64,000 nucleotides of DNA from Texcoconibacillus texcoconensis (GTDB lineage Bacteria; Bacillota; Bacilli; Bacillales; Salisediminibacteriaceae): positions 315,219 through 379,218 of the forward strand of contig NZ_JACHHB010000002.1 in assembly GCF_014202575.1 (NCBI RefSeq), given 5' to 3'. The notes under the pieces were generated by a model. That model was not told where the DNA came from. It searched no databases and saw only the letters and a list, made by a program, of their open reading frames with translations. Position 1 is the stretch's first letter. Each line of letters begins with the position of its first letter. Position numbers and translations under genes: made by a program. Shown here piece after piece: positions 36,648 through 48,086 of this stretch.

Positions 36648-38342
36648 TTATGATAAATCGTCTGTCACTGCCCCTTTTGCACTGGACGAAACGAGCTTGG
36701 CATACTTTGCGAGTGACCCCTTTTTATAACGAGGTTCAAATGGCTGATGCTCTTCTGCTCGTTTATCTAATTCTTCACTGGATACGTCGAAGTTAATTTC
36801 TTGTGTATCACTATCGATTGTGATCTTATCTCCTGTTTTTAATAGTGAAATCGGACCACCAGCGGCAGCTTCTGGAGCAAGGTGACCAATCACAAAGCCG
36901 TGCGAACCGCCAGAAAAACGACCATCTGTAATAAGTGCCACTTTTCCTCCTAAGCCACGGCCAACAATCATTGCTGTGATCGAAAGCATTTCAGGCATTC
37001 CTGGTCCACCTTTTGGACCAACATTACGAATGACTAAAACATCTCCTTCTTGGATTTCTCCACCTTCGATTGCTGTTGTTGCTTCTGCTTCACTATCATA
37101 AACTTTCGCCGGCCCTTCAAAACGACTGATTTTTTGACCGGACATTTTCGCAACCGCTCCCTCAGGAGCAAGATTTCCTTTAAGAACGACAAGTGGACCA
37201 CTTTCTTTGATCGGTTCACTTAATGGCTTTATAATCTCTTGTCCTTCTTTTAAATCAGGTGCTTCTGCTAGATTTTCAGCAAGGGTTTTGCCCGTTACAG
37301 TAAGGCAATCACCGTGAAGTAGGCCTTCTTCAAGCAATGTTTTCATGACTGCCGGTACCCCACCAACCTCATAAAGGTCTTGCATCACATATTTTCCACT
37401 CGGCTTTAAGTCTGCAATATGTGGAACATTCTGACGAACTCTTTCGAAGTCATCATAAGATAAATCAACTTCTGCACTTTGGGCAATGGCTAATAGGTGT
37501 AAAAACGCATTTGTGGAACCTCCTAATGCCATCACGACTGTGATTGCATTTTCAAAAGCTTCCTTCGTCATAATATCACGAGGATAGATGTCTTTTTTCA
37601 ATAATTCCAAAACCATCGCCCCAGCCTGACGACATTCTTCCTCTTTGTAATCATAAATCGCTGGCGTAGATGACGAGCCAGGAATACTCATCCCTAGCGC
37701 TTCTACAGCAGCCGCCATCGTGTTGGCTGTATACATACCACCGCAAGCACCAGGACCAGGACAAGCGTTACATTCTACTTTATGAAGACCCTCATCATTC
37801 ATTTCTCCTTGCTGATGTTTTCCTACAGCTTCAAACGAAGAAACGATGTCAATGTCCTGACCGTCTAATTTACCTGGTTGTATCGTTCCACCATATATGT
37901 AAACAGAAGGTAGGTTCATTCTTCCTATTGTCATTAGACACCCTGGGGTCGTTTTATCACAGCCACCGATGGCTACATAACCATCTAAGCGTTCAGCACC
38001 GACTACGGTTTCGATTGAATCAGCAATGACTTCACGGCTCGGCAAGGAATAATTCATCCCTTCATGGCCCATTGCGATTCCGTCGGCAACAGTGATCGTA
38101 TTAAAAATCATTGGTGCGCCACCATTTTCTGAGGCACCTGTTTTGGCTTCACGAGCCAGTTGGTCTATATGTATATTACACGGTGTCACTTCACTCCACG
38201 TACTTGCCACACCAATCATCGGCTTTTTGAAATCCTCATCTTCAAAGCCGACTGCACGAAGCATCGCTCGGTTTGGGGCACGGTTTGCACTTTCACTGAT
38301 CACTTTACTGCGGATTCGCAAATCTTTTTCGTTGGTTCCCAT
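36648..38342 (-). CDS. ilvD: Dihydroxy-acid dehydratase
   Basis: 564 residues. Fe-S cluster cysteines are in GGCDKTTPG and [19 protein letters not shown], and the C-terminal domain has [15 protein letters not shown]. It catalyses the dehydration step of valine, isoleucine and leucine synthesis. The ATG at 38342 (GGAAGGGTG upstream) gives the standard start [15 protein letters not shown]; the open frame runs 30 codons further without support. No other ilv genes and no T-box are adjacent, so it is a lone gene as in B. subtilis. Confidence 0.97.
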   Translation of the reverse strand: MGTNEKDLRIRSKVISESANRAPNRAMLRAVGFEDEDFKKPMIGVASTWSEVTPCNIHIDQLAREAKTGASENGGAPMIFNTITVADGIAMGHEGMNYSLPSREVIADSIETVVGAERLDGYVAIGGCDKTTPGCLMTIGRMNLPSVYIYGGTIQPGKLDGQDIDIVSSFEAVGKHQQGEMNDEGLHKVECNACPGPGACGGMYTANTMAAAVEALGMSIPGSSSTPAIYDYKEEECRQAGAMVLELLKKDIYPRDIMTKEAFENAITVVMALGGSTNAFLHLLAIAQSAEVDLSYDDFERVRQNVPHIADLKPSGKYVMQDLYEVGGVPAVMKTLLEEGLLHGDCLTVTGKTLAENLAEAPDLKEGQEIIKPLSEPIKESGPLVVLKGNLAPEGAVAKMSGQKISRFEGPAKVYDSEAEATTAIEGGEIQEGDVLVIRNVGPKGGPGMPEMLSITAMIVGRGLGGKVALITDGRFSGGSHGFVIGHLAPEAAAGGPISLLKTGDKITIDSDTQEINFDVSSEELDKRAEEHQPFEPRYKKGSLAKYAKLVSSSAKGAVTDDLS

Positions 38343-38464
38343 ATTTACACCCTTCCTCAGCAATTTATTTATCTGAAATTTAAAACTAGTCTTTCTATTA
38401 ATTATAATACTAGGAGAAAGGAGTTGACGCAAAGCTCACGCTAAACTTAGTCCTAGTAGAATGT

Positions 38465-38504
38465 AAAAGACGCTGGTTCATCATTACTGAACCAACGTCT
38501 TTTA
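38465..38504. terminator. Terminator after the DoxX gene
   Basis: AAAAGACGCTGGTTCA pairs with TGAACCAACGTCTTTTA; T runs on both sides suit either strand, and it lies 4 bp past the DoxX stop. Confidence 0.8.
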
Positions 38505-38507
38505 CCA

Positions 38508-39068
38508 TTATTCCTTTTGTTTTCGTTTCCATGGTGTTCCTAAGTATGGAAGTGCCCATCTATCAACACCATACCACCCTGCAACTTTCCAAGCTAATAT
38601 AAGAAAGATTGCGATCATAAGCATAACAGGGTTAGTACTAACCGTCCCCGCAAGCAAAAACGACATATTCATTAAAGCTCCGAAGAATGCAGCAATACCA
38701 GTTAGAAAACCAACAATTAAGCCTAGACCTACTAGTACTTCTCCCCATGCAACCATATAAGCAAAAGGCGTTGCATTTGGAATGACTACCTGTTCAAGGA
38801 ACCATGCATACCAAGTGGCTACATCTCCTTCGGCCGCCCTTGCTAAAGCTCCACCCATATAGCCCTCGATCGCTGCGCCTGCATTTTCACCTGTCCAACC
38901 CTCAGCACCAACTTTTCCCCATCCAGCTTCTAACCACGAATACCCAAGGTAAAGGCGTAAAATCAACCAAATCCATGCCGATCTTGTATTAGAAAATAAA
39001 AACCTGGAAACGGGATTTTCTTCAACAATAATTTCATTTCCTTTGTCTCCACGATTCACATTTGTCAT
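38508..39068 (-). CDS. DoxX family membrane protein
   Basis: 186 residues with four membrane helices (WLILRLYLGYSWLEAGWGK, FAYMVAWGEVLVGLGLIVGF and two more). DoxX proteins are linked to quinone, thiosulfate or redox processes in some organisms, but the family is broad and the role here is open. It stands alone between ilvD and a divergent BCCT carrier. Confidence 0.88.
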   Translation of the reverse strand: MTNVNRGDKGNEIIVEENPVSRFLFSNTRSAWIWLILRLYLGYSWLEAGWGKVGAEGWTGENAGAAIEGYMGGALARAAEGDVATWYAWFLEQVVIPNATPFAYMVAWGEVLVGLGLIVGFLTGIAAFFGALMNMSFLLAGTVSTNPVMLMIAIFLILAWKVAGWYGVDRWALPYLGTPWKRKQKE

Positions 39069-39347
39069 AAAAACACCTCATTTCATTATTAATATATACA
39101 AAAGCAATCACACTATGTATTTTCCAAAAACGAATAATAACTAAACATCATTTTGAATGTTAGAAATTAATGATTTATGTAAACTTTCCTCAGCAAGCCT
39201 ACTCATTTTTACGTTTCCAACAACCTCATTTCATTATCTACATTTTGAATAGATAATTCTCTCATCATACATAATACAGTCTACGCAAGATAAACGTACG
39301 ACTAATATCCATTTAAATAAAAAGAACCATACCCAAGGAGGTTGTTT

Positions 39348-40910
39348 ATGAATAACAAAAATTTCATTGATTGGCCTACATTTATTGGCGCTCTAATTAT
39401 CTTGTTAGCCGTTTCACTTCCTCTTATTATCGTACCCGAATTTGGTGAGTTGGCTGTGTCTGCTGCAAACGAGTTCATTACATATAACTTCGGTGTCCTT
39501 TACTTACTAGCTGGTATTGGTCTATTTATCTTCTTAGTTACAATCGCTTTTAGTCAATATGGACGAATCGTTCTTGGAAATAGAGGAGCGAAGCCAGAAT
39601 TTAATACCATCACGTGGGCAGCGATGCTTTTCGCTGCAGGCATTGGGTCTAGCGTCCTTTATTGGGGGACGATTGAATGGGCATATTACTACCAATGGCC
39701 TCCCTTTAATGCCGAGCCAGGTTCAACAGAAGCCATTGAATGGACTGTTACATACGGTATTTTCCATTGGGGTCCCATCGCTTGGGCCATATACTGCTTG
39801 CCAGCCTTACCAATTTCTTATTTTTTCTATGTAAGAAAAAGACCTGTTCTCAAAGTTAGTGAAGCATGTAGACCGGTCTTAAAAAAATATTCAGACGGAC
39901 CTGTAGGAACGATTGTTGATATCTTATTTATGTTCGGCTTGCTTGGTGGAGCTGGCACAACAATGGCCCTTGCTACACCGTTAATTGGACAAGGTGTCAG
40001 CCATTTCACAGGAATTGAACCAGGTATGGTTTTATATACAATCGTCGTCGTGATCGCTACAGTCATTTTTGCGATCAGTTCTTATACAGGCCTTAAGAAA
40101 GGGATTAAAATATTAAGTAATGTCAACTTAGTACTCTCGGTTGTCTTATTGGCATTTGTATTTATTGTCGGACCTACGATGTTTTTAAGTCGCACAATGC
40201 TGAACAGTATCGGTTTGTTAATTGATAACTTCTTTCGAATGAGCATGTGGACCGAGCCTTTTAGTGATTTAGGTCCATTTGAGCAAACAGGATTCGTAGA
40301 AGATTGGACGATTTTCTATTGGGCTTGGTGGCTCGTGTATGCACCATTTGTCGGCCTTTTTGTTGCCCGGATTTCTAAAGGAAGAACTCTTCGTGAAATG
40401 GTTGTCGGCACCCTTGTTTACGGTACGGTAGGTTGTTTATTGTTCTTCGGTATTCTCGGGAACTTCGGCTTATATTTAGAACTTAGCGGACAATATTCTG
40501 TGATTGATACGATGAACAATGTCAGCCCCGAAGCCGCCATCATTGGAACGATCGATCAACTACCTGCTAGTCCAATATTCGTGACGATCTTTGTCATTCT
40601 TGCACTTGTGTTCCTAGCAACAACATTTGACTCAGGTTCGTACATTCTCGCCTCTGTAACGCAAAAAGAAGTTGGCGATGAACCGCTTCGTTGGAACCGG
40701 ATGTTTTGGGCAATTATTCTGGCCGCTCCATCTTTGATTTTAATGTATCTCGGCGGACTAGAAACTTTACAAACAGCCAGTATTGTTGGTGGATTTCCAC
40801 TTATTTTTATCATGATTATGCTAGGGGTGTCTTTTAAACGAGCGATTAAACAAGATATGCCTAAAACATTTGGAACGAAATATTATATTTATCCTGAAGA
40901 TAGTGAATGA
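39348..40910 (+). CDS. BCCT-family transporter (betaine/choline/carnitine type), first copy
   Basis: 520 residues with about 12 membrane helices. The BCCT aromatic box is WTIFYWAWWLVYAPFVGLFVARISKGRT. The glycine-rich helix-3 segment, GMGIG in Na+-coupled OpuD-like carriers, reads AAGIGSSVLYWGTIEWAYYY here, nearer to CaiT-like members. AAGGAGG lies six bases before the ATG at 39348. Likely substrate is a quaternary amine or related zwitterion; uptake for osmoprotection and for nutrition are both possible. A second member of the same subgroup is at 50191. Confidence 0.9.
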   Translation: MNNKNFIDWPTFIGALIILLAVSLPLIIVPEFGELAVSAANEFITYNFGVLYLLAGIGLFIFLVTIAFSQYGRIVLGNRGAKPEFNTITWAAMLFAAGIGSSVLYWGTIEWAYYYQWPPFNAEPGSTEAIEWTVTYGIFHWGPIAWAIYCLPALPISYFFYVRKRPVLKVSEACRPVLKKYSDGPVGTIVDILFMFGLLGGAGTTMALATPLIGQGVSHFTGIEPGMVLYTIVVVIATVIFAISSYTGLKKGIKILSNVNLVLSVVLLAFVFIVGPTMFLSRTMLNSIGLLIDNFFRMSMWTEPFSDLGPFEQTGFVEDWTIFYWAWWLVYAPFVGLFVARISKGRTLREMVVGTLVYGTVGCLLFFGILGNFGLYLELSGQYSVIDTMNNVSPEAAIIGTIDQLPASPIFVTIFVILALVFLATTFDSGSYILASVTQKEVGDEPLRWNRMFWAIILAAPSLILMYLGGLETLQTASIVGGFPLIFIMIMLGVSFKRAIKQDMPKTFGTKYYIYPEDSE

Positions 40911-40923
40911 CCCGTCTTAGCAT

Positions 40924-40968
40924 AAAAAGCCGTACACTAGCTAAACATGCTATGTACGGCTGAATTTT
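40924..40968. terminator. Bidirectional terminator after the first BCCT gene
   Basis: AGCCGTACA pairs with TGTACGGCT, with an A run before and T residues after it; it serves converging transcripts. Confidence 0.8.
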
Positions 40969-41109
40969 CATAACAACGTTTTTAAACACGATCTTTCCTA
41001 CCTAATCGTTCAAAGTTCTTCATCGCTAACTGACAAAGTTCATTTAACCTTTTCTTACGGAAACTTCACTCATCATCTCCTCATTCAATACTTCCATGGT
41101 TCTTTCTTT

Positions 41110-41661
41110 TTATTGACCTTCAAGGTCGGGGACATCATACTTGATTGGTTTGTGCTCCTGAAACATTTCCATAATGCCATTAATTTTTGGCGTATTACTA
41201 TTTAAAGTAATAAATGGCGTTCCCAAACAAGCCGCTGCAATCGTATGATGAAAACGTGCAGAGACAAGTAACCCTGCTCGGCCAATGACCGTTAACCATT
41301 CATCAAGAGACTTAGCTTCTACCACTGGGAGGTTCGGTAACTGCTCCCTTAATAAGTCAATAAACTCCTCATCATCTTTTGCCGGATTACTTTTTGCACC
41401 TGTTAAGAAAACGACTTCATAACCTTGATCTTGCAAAAATTGAATGTAATGAACTTGTTGATTCACAATACGATCTTTACGTCTACTTTTACCGAACGCA
41501 GATCCTGAAAATACAACCCTTTTTGTATCCTTTCTCATCCCTTCAGGAAAACGCCCTTGAATGTAAACAGGCAATGAATCAAAACTTCCTGGCGCTTTCA
41601 CGCCTAATTTCTTCATTATAGATAAACGCTTAGGTTCACGTATTGCAACAGACATAATCAA
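41110..41661 (-). pseudogene. Polysaccharide pyruvyl transferase family remnant (N-terminus missing)
   Basis: 183 codons matching the C-terminal half of pyruvyl transferases: SVAIREPKRLSIMKKLGVK, then AGLLVSARFHHTIAAACLGTPFITL, the usual substrate-pocket motif. About 130 N-terminal residues of a normal protein are absent, and no ribosome binding site precedes the first ATG. The C-terminus also ends early. Pyruvylated wall polymer is the ligand of SLH domains such as those of the subtilase, but this copy is unlikely to work. Confidence 0.65.
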
Positions 41662-42008
41662 GCGAAGTTCTAAATAAAATGTTTGTAAGCCCTAAATATT
41701 AAGTTAGCTAATCAGATATAAGGTGAGTTGAAAAATTGTTACACCAAGTACTATAACAATGAAAATCCATACTTTTTTCATCACAACCACAACTAAAACC
41801 CCTAAAAAAACACTGCTTAACTTACTTTTGCTCAAATCATTAATTTTCGATAATTTTTCACATGAAGCACAGCCACTTACGAAAAAATTATGTCAACATA
41901 AAATGGAGATCTTTTACAAGATTGATGTTTTCCTTCACCTCTTTATACACGTTCATGAAGAACTGTTGACTTCCTTGCTAAGACCTTTTATTATATTAAT
42001 TACAAAGC
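41662..42008. other. Intergenic DNA between the pyruvyltransferase remnant and katG region
   Basis: No convincing gene. An 84-codon plus-strand frame from 41759 has low-complexity start (ThrThrThr, Lys-rich) and no ribosome binding site; I do not call it. Confidence 0.4.
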
Positions 42009-42027
42009 GATAATGATAATCGTTATC
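42009..42027 (+). promoter_or_regulatory. Fur box
   Basis: GATAATGATAATCGTTATC matches the 19-bp Fur consensus GATAATGATAATCATTATC at 18 positions. It lies nearly 280 bp before katG. Closer to it is a short frame from about 42057 (GGAGATG upstream; MMTLAIPSFQKSHCRLYEI then stop), which looks like a lost iron-regulated gene. Confidence 0.8.
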
Positions 42028-42205
42028 ACCGATTTGTTGTAACTACCCTCTAGGAGATGATGACATTGGCGATCCCGTCTTTTCAGAAATCTCACTGTAG
42101 GCTATACGAGATCTAGTGGAAAATCGATTTAACGATTAAAGTTTCTTTCCTCCTTCGAACGGGTAAGTAATAATCAGATAATCTCTAGATCTACTTATTT
42201 ACACT

Positions 42206-42218
42206 TCATTAATAATGA
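42206..42218 (+). promoter_or_regulatory. Inverted repeat upstream of katG
   Basis: TCATTA-A-TAATGA, a perfect 6-1-6 palindrome about 87 bp before the start. katG genes in this group are often under PerR, whose box is TTATAATNATTATAA; this repeat has a different half-site, so the regulator is uncertain. Confidence 0.35.
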
Positions 42219-42274
42219 TGGCTTTTAGTTTTTAAAGCCTCACAGCTAGAGTCATAATCAACATATCTCATTGA

Positions 42275-44524
<2,250 letters not shown>

Positions 44525-44588
44525 GTGTAACAGACACATTCGAATTAAAACTCACGATCTGTTCTCCACTCTATAAATAGAATAACAT

Positions 44589-44620
44589 GAAGCAGGACTC
44601 CTCAATTGGGCTCCTGCTTC
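44589..44620 (+). terminator. Hairpin downstream of katG
   Basis: GAAGCAGGA pairs with TCCTGCTTC; the following T run is poor, so termination strength is uncertain. Confidence 0.6.
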
Positions 44621-44730
44621 AACTACTTTCACCTACTTTGGCTTGGTCCGTTACCTTTTATTCGTTTTTAAGACCGATCCAACCTTCAATTCTCGCCGTT
44701 GTTTCAGATTTATTTCAACCATCGTCCTTT

Positions 44731-45903
44731 TTAATTTAAATTTGATACTATTCGCTCAGCAACTTTCCTTGCACCTGATATATTTCTCGCAACTGGTCCT
44801 ATTTCTAATTCACTTAATGGCCCTGAAACATATAAATGATTACACCACTCTAAAGACGGTTTTACAATTGGGTATCCACATTTTGCACATTGTAGACCTT
44901 TTTCATCTATAAGTTTAGTCAGCCATTTTTCTTTCGGTAATGATGCAATAAACCCAGTAGCTAATAAAACTGATTGAGTAAAAAGAATATTACCACCTTT
45001 TAAATCTAATTTTACTCCTTCACCATTTATTACGTTTCCTGATACAACTTCTCTATCTATAATAGAGATAAGTTTGTTTTTCTCTAATCGTATTAACTTA
45101 CGATATAGTTCTCGAGGTAAAGACCCTTTATTTCTTGCTTGATTTATTAATTGGCGACGTTTGTCAAAATCCTTTACTTTTTGAAAAGATGACATATATT
45201 TTGGTCCTAACCATCCTGGATCACTATCGAATGAATTAATTCGAAACGGATGCCTTTTAAGTAATGTAACTTGACCAGGGTATAAACTCGACAATTTAAT
45301 GGTTGTGTGTGCAGCCGTTATTCCCCCGCCTACAACCGTTACAGGCGGTGAAAGTTTGTTTATGTCTGTCAATCTTTCATCAAAAACATGGTAAATTTGT
45401 TCTTGTTCCGTTTCGGTATTTAATGACTCTACCCAATCAGGTAAATGAAGTTGATGATTCATACTAATAGCAATAACAATATTTTCACCATAAATTTCTT
45501 TGTCGTTTGTCGTTTGTACCCTCCAACTCTTCGTTTCTTTTGTTACATTATTCACTTTCCCTTGAACCCAAGAATTGTGTAAATCTACCTCGTTTATCGT
45601 ATTGTTACAATGTTCTTTAAATAAGTGTAAGGAAGGTCTATCATATGGGCCATAAAAACTTTTCTTATCACGATATTTAGCATATTTTTTCAAAGAAAAT
45701 GGATCTATATCAATATGGTGGACAGATGGGGATCGTAGAAATTCCATTCCAATTAATTCAGTTTTACGCTTCCATTCAAATAAAGGCTCTGGATTTGGAT
45801 CTACTATTCTCAAGTTATCGCTTTTTGTTTTACCACTTTTAATTAAATAATTGGCAATCGTACACCCATGTATGCCCCCACCTATAATTATCCATTCAAA
45901 CAA
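44731..45903 (-). CDS. Zur-controlled FAD/NAD(P)-binding oxidoreductase (SidA/lysine-ornithine monooxygenase-like fold)
   Basis: 390 residues with an N-terminal FAD motif (WIIIGGGIHGCTIANYLIKSG), a second dinucleotide fold (PVTVVGGGITAAHTTIKLS, near residue 190) and the ATG-type end LLATGFIASLP. The C-terminal part carries CAKCGYPIVKPSLEWCNHLY, then GPLSELEIGPVARNISGARK. The layout is that of flavin monooxygenase-like proteins near the ornithine hydroxylase clan, but no specific substrate can be read. The TTG start has GGAGG eleven bases upstream. A Zur box lies 27 bp before the start, so it should be made under zinc starvation; it is the only gene of its unit. Confidence 0.75.
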   Translation of the reverse strand: MFEWIIIGGGIHGCTIANYLIKSGKTKSDNLRIVDPNPEPLFEWKRKTELIGMEFLRSPSVHHIDIDPFSLKKYAKYRDKKSFYGPYDRPSLHLFKEHCNNTINEVDLHNSWVQGKVNNVTKETKSWRVQTTNDKEIYGENIVIAISMNHQLHLPDWVESLNTETEQEQIYHVFDERLTDINKLSPPVTVVGGGITAAHTTIKLSSLYPGQVTLLKRHPFRINSFDSDPGWLGPKYMSSFQKVKDFDKRRQLINQARNKGSLPRELYRKLIRLEKNKLISIIDREVVSGNVINGEGVKLDLKGGNILFTQSVLLATGFIASLPKEKWLTKLIDEKGLQCAKCGYPIVKPSLEWCNHLYVSGPLSELEIGPVARNISGARKVAERIVSNLN

Positions 45904-45929
45904 GATCTATTCTACCTCCAGTCAACAAA

Positions 45930-45943
45930 TCGTAATCATTACG
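45930..45943 (-). promoter_or_regulatory. Zur box upstream of the FAD oxidoreductase
   Basis: TCGTAATCATTACG agrees with TCGTAATNATTACGA at 14 of 15 positions and is a perfect palindrome over its core. It is flanked by AAA and TTT as in B. subtilis Zur sites. Confidence 0.85.
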
Positions 45944-46126
45944 TTTTGAAGTGTATATTAAGCCATAAATAAATGCAAATATAACTTATCGTTGCTTGTT
46001 TAACGAGCAGTCAATCGTGGTACGTCTACATTACATTACAAACGTAAAGAACAGTGGTTAATTCTTTAGGTGGTACAAATCCTAGTTAAAACTTTCAAAA
46101 CAACGACCTTTTTTCTATATATAACT

Positions 46127-46945
46127 TCATGGATAAATATATGGCGCTTCCGGCTGATTCGTTTCTTTCCATTCTTTCACTTCAATAACCGGCAATGATT
46201 GACCATCATCTTCCATAATATTGATTTCTCCGTTAACTTTCACCCAATCATTAACATTTCCCAGTCTGTTATCATCGCTGGATAACAGCAACCCTATGAC
46301 ATGAGCGTCAGCAACGCAGTGCGTAACTAAAAGCCTTCCCAAAATTGGATGATCATGTGAGTTTGAATCAGCCGCTAAAATAAATCCCTCTAATTCTATA
46401 GATTTCCCCTTTAAAAACTCTGGATACGTAAGAATATTGCTCACATATGTCGAGAAATTCACATGATCCAAAATAAGATCAGGACTTTCCAACATTTCTT
46501 GAAGATCTTTATTAGGTTTAACTAATTCATCAGAATGACTTAAATCCTGCTCGTTTGGCGTATAACATATTCCCCTCTTAACAGCCTCTGCTGCACCTAG
46601 ATCTTTATATGGTAGAAACATACCTGTTACTAGTGGAAGAATAATAATTGCGTATACTACAACACTTTTCAAGGGCACCTTTCTTGCTTTATCCATTTCA
46701 TGATTACACCCTAAAATCATACAGTAATTATGATCCTCTGCTTGCTCTCTTGAGATAAAGATCCTAGGAACTTGAATAAAAAATAGAATTAAGAAAATAA
46801 CTGAGGCAACCTGGCTAAATCCTGTATATTCAAGATTAATAAATTTAATAATCTCTCCTGTATGATGGAGCATAAAAATAAACCCGGAAAACATTAATAA
46901 AATGATTGCTTTAATTGCTTCCTGAGCATGAAAATACAACGTCAT
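46127..46945 (-). CDS. ycgQ: TIGR03943/UPF0703 family protein (YcgQ-like permease subunit)
   Basis: 272 residues. Two or three N-terminal membrane helices (AIILLMFSGFIFMLHH, VIFLILFFIQVPRIF, VVVYAIIILPLVTGMFLPY) are followed by an extracytoplasmic beta domain with GKSIELEGFILAAD and VTHCVADAHVIGLLL, the usual family core with a conserved Cys. Seven bases follow the YcgR-like stop before its ATG, and AAGGAGGT almost touches that ATG, so a TTG at 46939 may be the true start. YcgQ and YcgR are paired in B. subtilis too. The transported species is unknown; the Zur box upstream of the operon points to zinc. Confidence 0.85.
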   Translation of the reverse strand: MTLYFHAQEAIKAIILLMFSGFIFMLHHTGEIIKFINLEYTGFSQVASVIFLILFFIQVPRIFISREQAEDHNYCMILGCNHEMDKARKVPLKSVVVYAIIILPLVTGMFLPYKDLGAAEAVKRGICYTPNEQDLSHSDELVKPNKDLQEMLESPDLILDHVNFSTYVSNILTYPEFLKGKSIELEGFILAADSNSHDHPILGRLLVTHCVADAHVIGLLLSSDDNRLGNVNDWVKVNGEINIMEDDGQSLPVIEVKEWKETNQPEAPYIYP

Positions 46946-46951
46946 ACCTCC

Positions 46952-47953
46952 TTATATCCAAGGGTGAACAAACATCAGTACACCAAAGACACTTAATGTG
47001 ATAATAATCATTAAAACTAATACAAAACGAAGCTTAAACACAGACAGCATCATCATTGTATTTTTCAAATCAAGCATAGGACCATAAATAAGAAACCCTA
47101 ATAAAGAAGTCTCAGGAAACACATGACGAAAGGAAGCGCCGATAAAGGCATCAGCTTCCGAGCAAAGGGATAAAAGATAAGCAAGCCCCATCATCATTGC
47201 TGTAGAAAATATAATCCCGTCCCCTAACCCTACTAAGTAATTTGTTGATACATATGTTTGAACAAATGCAGCTAACATGGCCCCGATTATTAGATACTTA
47301 GCCACATCGAAAAACTCATCTACAGAATGGATAAACATGGCTTTTATTCTTAATGAAAGGGGAAAACGGTATGTAGATTGATCCAATTCAAGCGTACTAG
47401 TTGATTTTTTCAATTGATTTTCCTTAAAGAGATAACTAATGATCGCGGAAATAACAAGCGCAATTAGTAGTCCAACTCCCATTCTCAATAATGCTATTCT
47501 TAAATCCTGACCGAAAGCCATATAGGTGGACGCAATAACGATAGGGTTAATAAGAGGGCCAGTCAACAGAAATCCTACCCCTGCAAATATAGGAACTCCC
47601 TTGTATACGAGTCTTCTTACAATAGGAACGATGCCACATTCACATGCTGGAAATAACGCTCCCAACATACAACTCATCCCTACAGCCATAATTCTATTTT
47701 TAGGAATTAGCTTTTTAATATGCTCTTCTGTAACAAAAACTTGTATAATACCCGCTATAAAAACACCAATCAAAACAAAGGGAATAGCCTCAATTAATAT
47801 ACTAAGAAAAATCGTATTAAAGGCTAACAGAGAATCTGGCAATAATATCATTTTTATCGTCCAACGTTCATTGACAACCACAAGATAAAATACGGAAACT
47901 AAAATCATAAAACCTGTTATTTCTGCTAAGTTTTGTTCAATACGCCGTATCAT
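46952..47953 (-). CDS. ycgR: UPF0718 family permease (YcgR-like)
   Basis: 333 residues with eight or more membrane helices, of the DUF318/YraQ permease group. Typical segments are IFLSILIEAIPFVLIGVFIAGIIQVFV, LGALFPACECGIVPIVRRLV and SLCSEADAFIGASF; the conserved Cys residues in ACECG and LCSEAD are kept. The ATG at 47953 has GGAGG five bases upstream, and a TTG at 47965 is the alternative. First gene of the ycgRQ unit, with a Zur box 67 bp before it. Likely forms a complex with the downstream TIGR03943 protein. Confidence 0.88.
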   Translation of the reverse strand: MIRRIEQNLAEITGFMILVSVFYLVVVNERWTIKMILLPDSLLAFNTIFLSILIEAIPFVLIGVFIAGIIQVFVTEEHIKKLIPKNRIMAVGMSCMLGALFPACECGIVPIVRRLVYKGVPIFAGVGFLLTGPLINPIVIASTYMAFGQDLRIALLRMGVGLLIALVISAIISYLFKENQLKKSTSTLELDQSTYRFPLSLRIKAMFIHSVDEFFDVAKYLIIGAMLAAFVQTYVSTNYLVGLGDGIIFSTAMMMGLAYLLSLCSEADAFIGASFRHVFPETSLLGFLIYGPMLDLKNTMMMLSVFKLRFVLVLMIIITLSVFGVLMFVHPWI

Positions 47954-48019
47954 TTGATCCTCCAACTTTTTATATTTACTGAAAACATATGGAAGACAAG
48001 CAACGGCTATGACATTAAA

Positions 48020-48034
48020 TCGAAATAATTACGG
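48020..48034 (-). promoter_or_regulatory. Zur box upstream of ycgRQ
   Basis: Minus strand CCGTAATTATTTCGA agrees with TCGTAATNATTACGA at 13 of 15 positions, flanked by TAAA and TTTA. It lies directly after the terminator of the upstream GTPase gene. Confidence 0.78.
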
Positions 48035-48044
48035 TTTACCTCCG

Positions 48045-48078
48045 ATAAAAAACAACAAAAGAAAATTCTTTTGTTGTC
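48045..48078 (-). terminator. Terminator of the COG0523 GTPase gene
   Basis: ACAACAAAAGAA pairs with TTCTTTTGTTGT, followed by TTTTTTATC on the minus strand. Confidence 0.85.
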
Positions 48079-48086
48079 TTCTATTC

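Noticed and set aside
41759-42013. 84-codon plus-strand reading frame
   Set aside because: No ribosome binding site, low-complexity composition and no recognisable motif; its end runs into the Fur box.
42200-42220. PerR box before katG
   Set aside because: The palindrome TCATTA-A-TAATGA does not share the PerR half-site TTATAAT; kept only as an unassigned inverted repeat.
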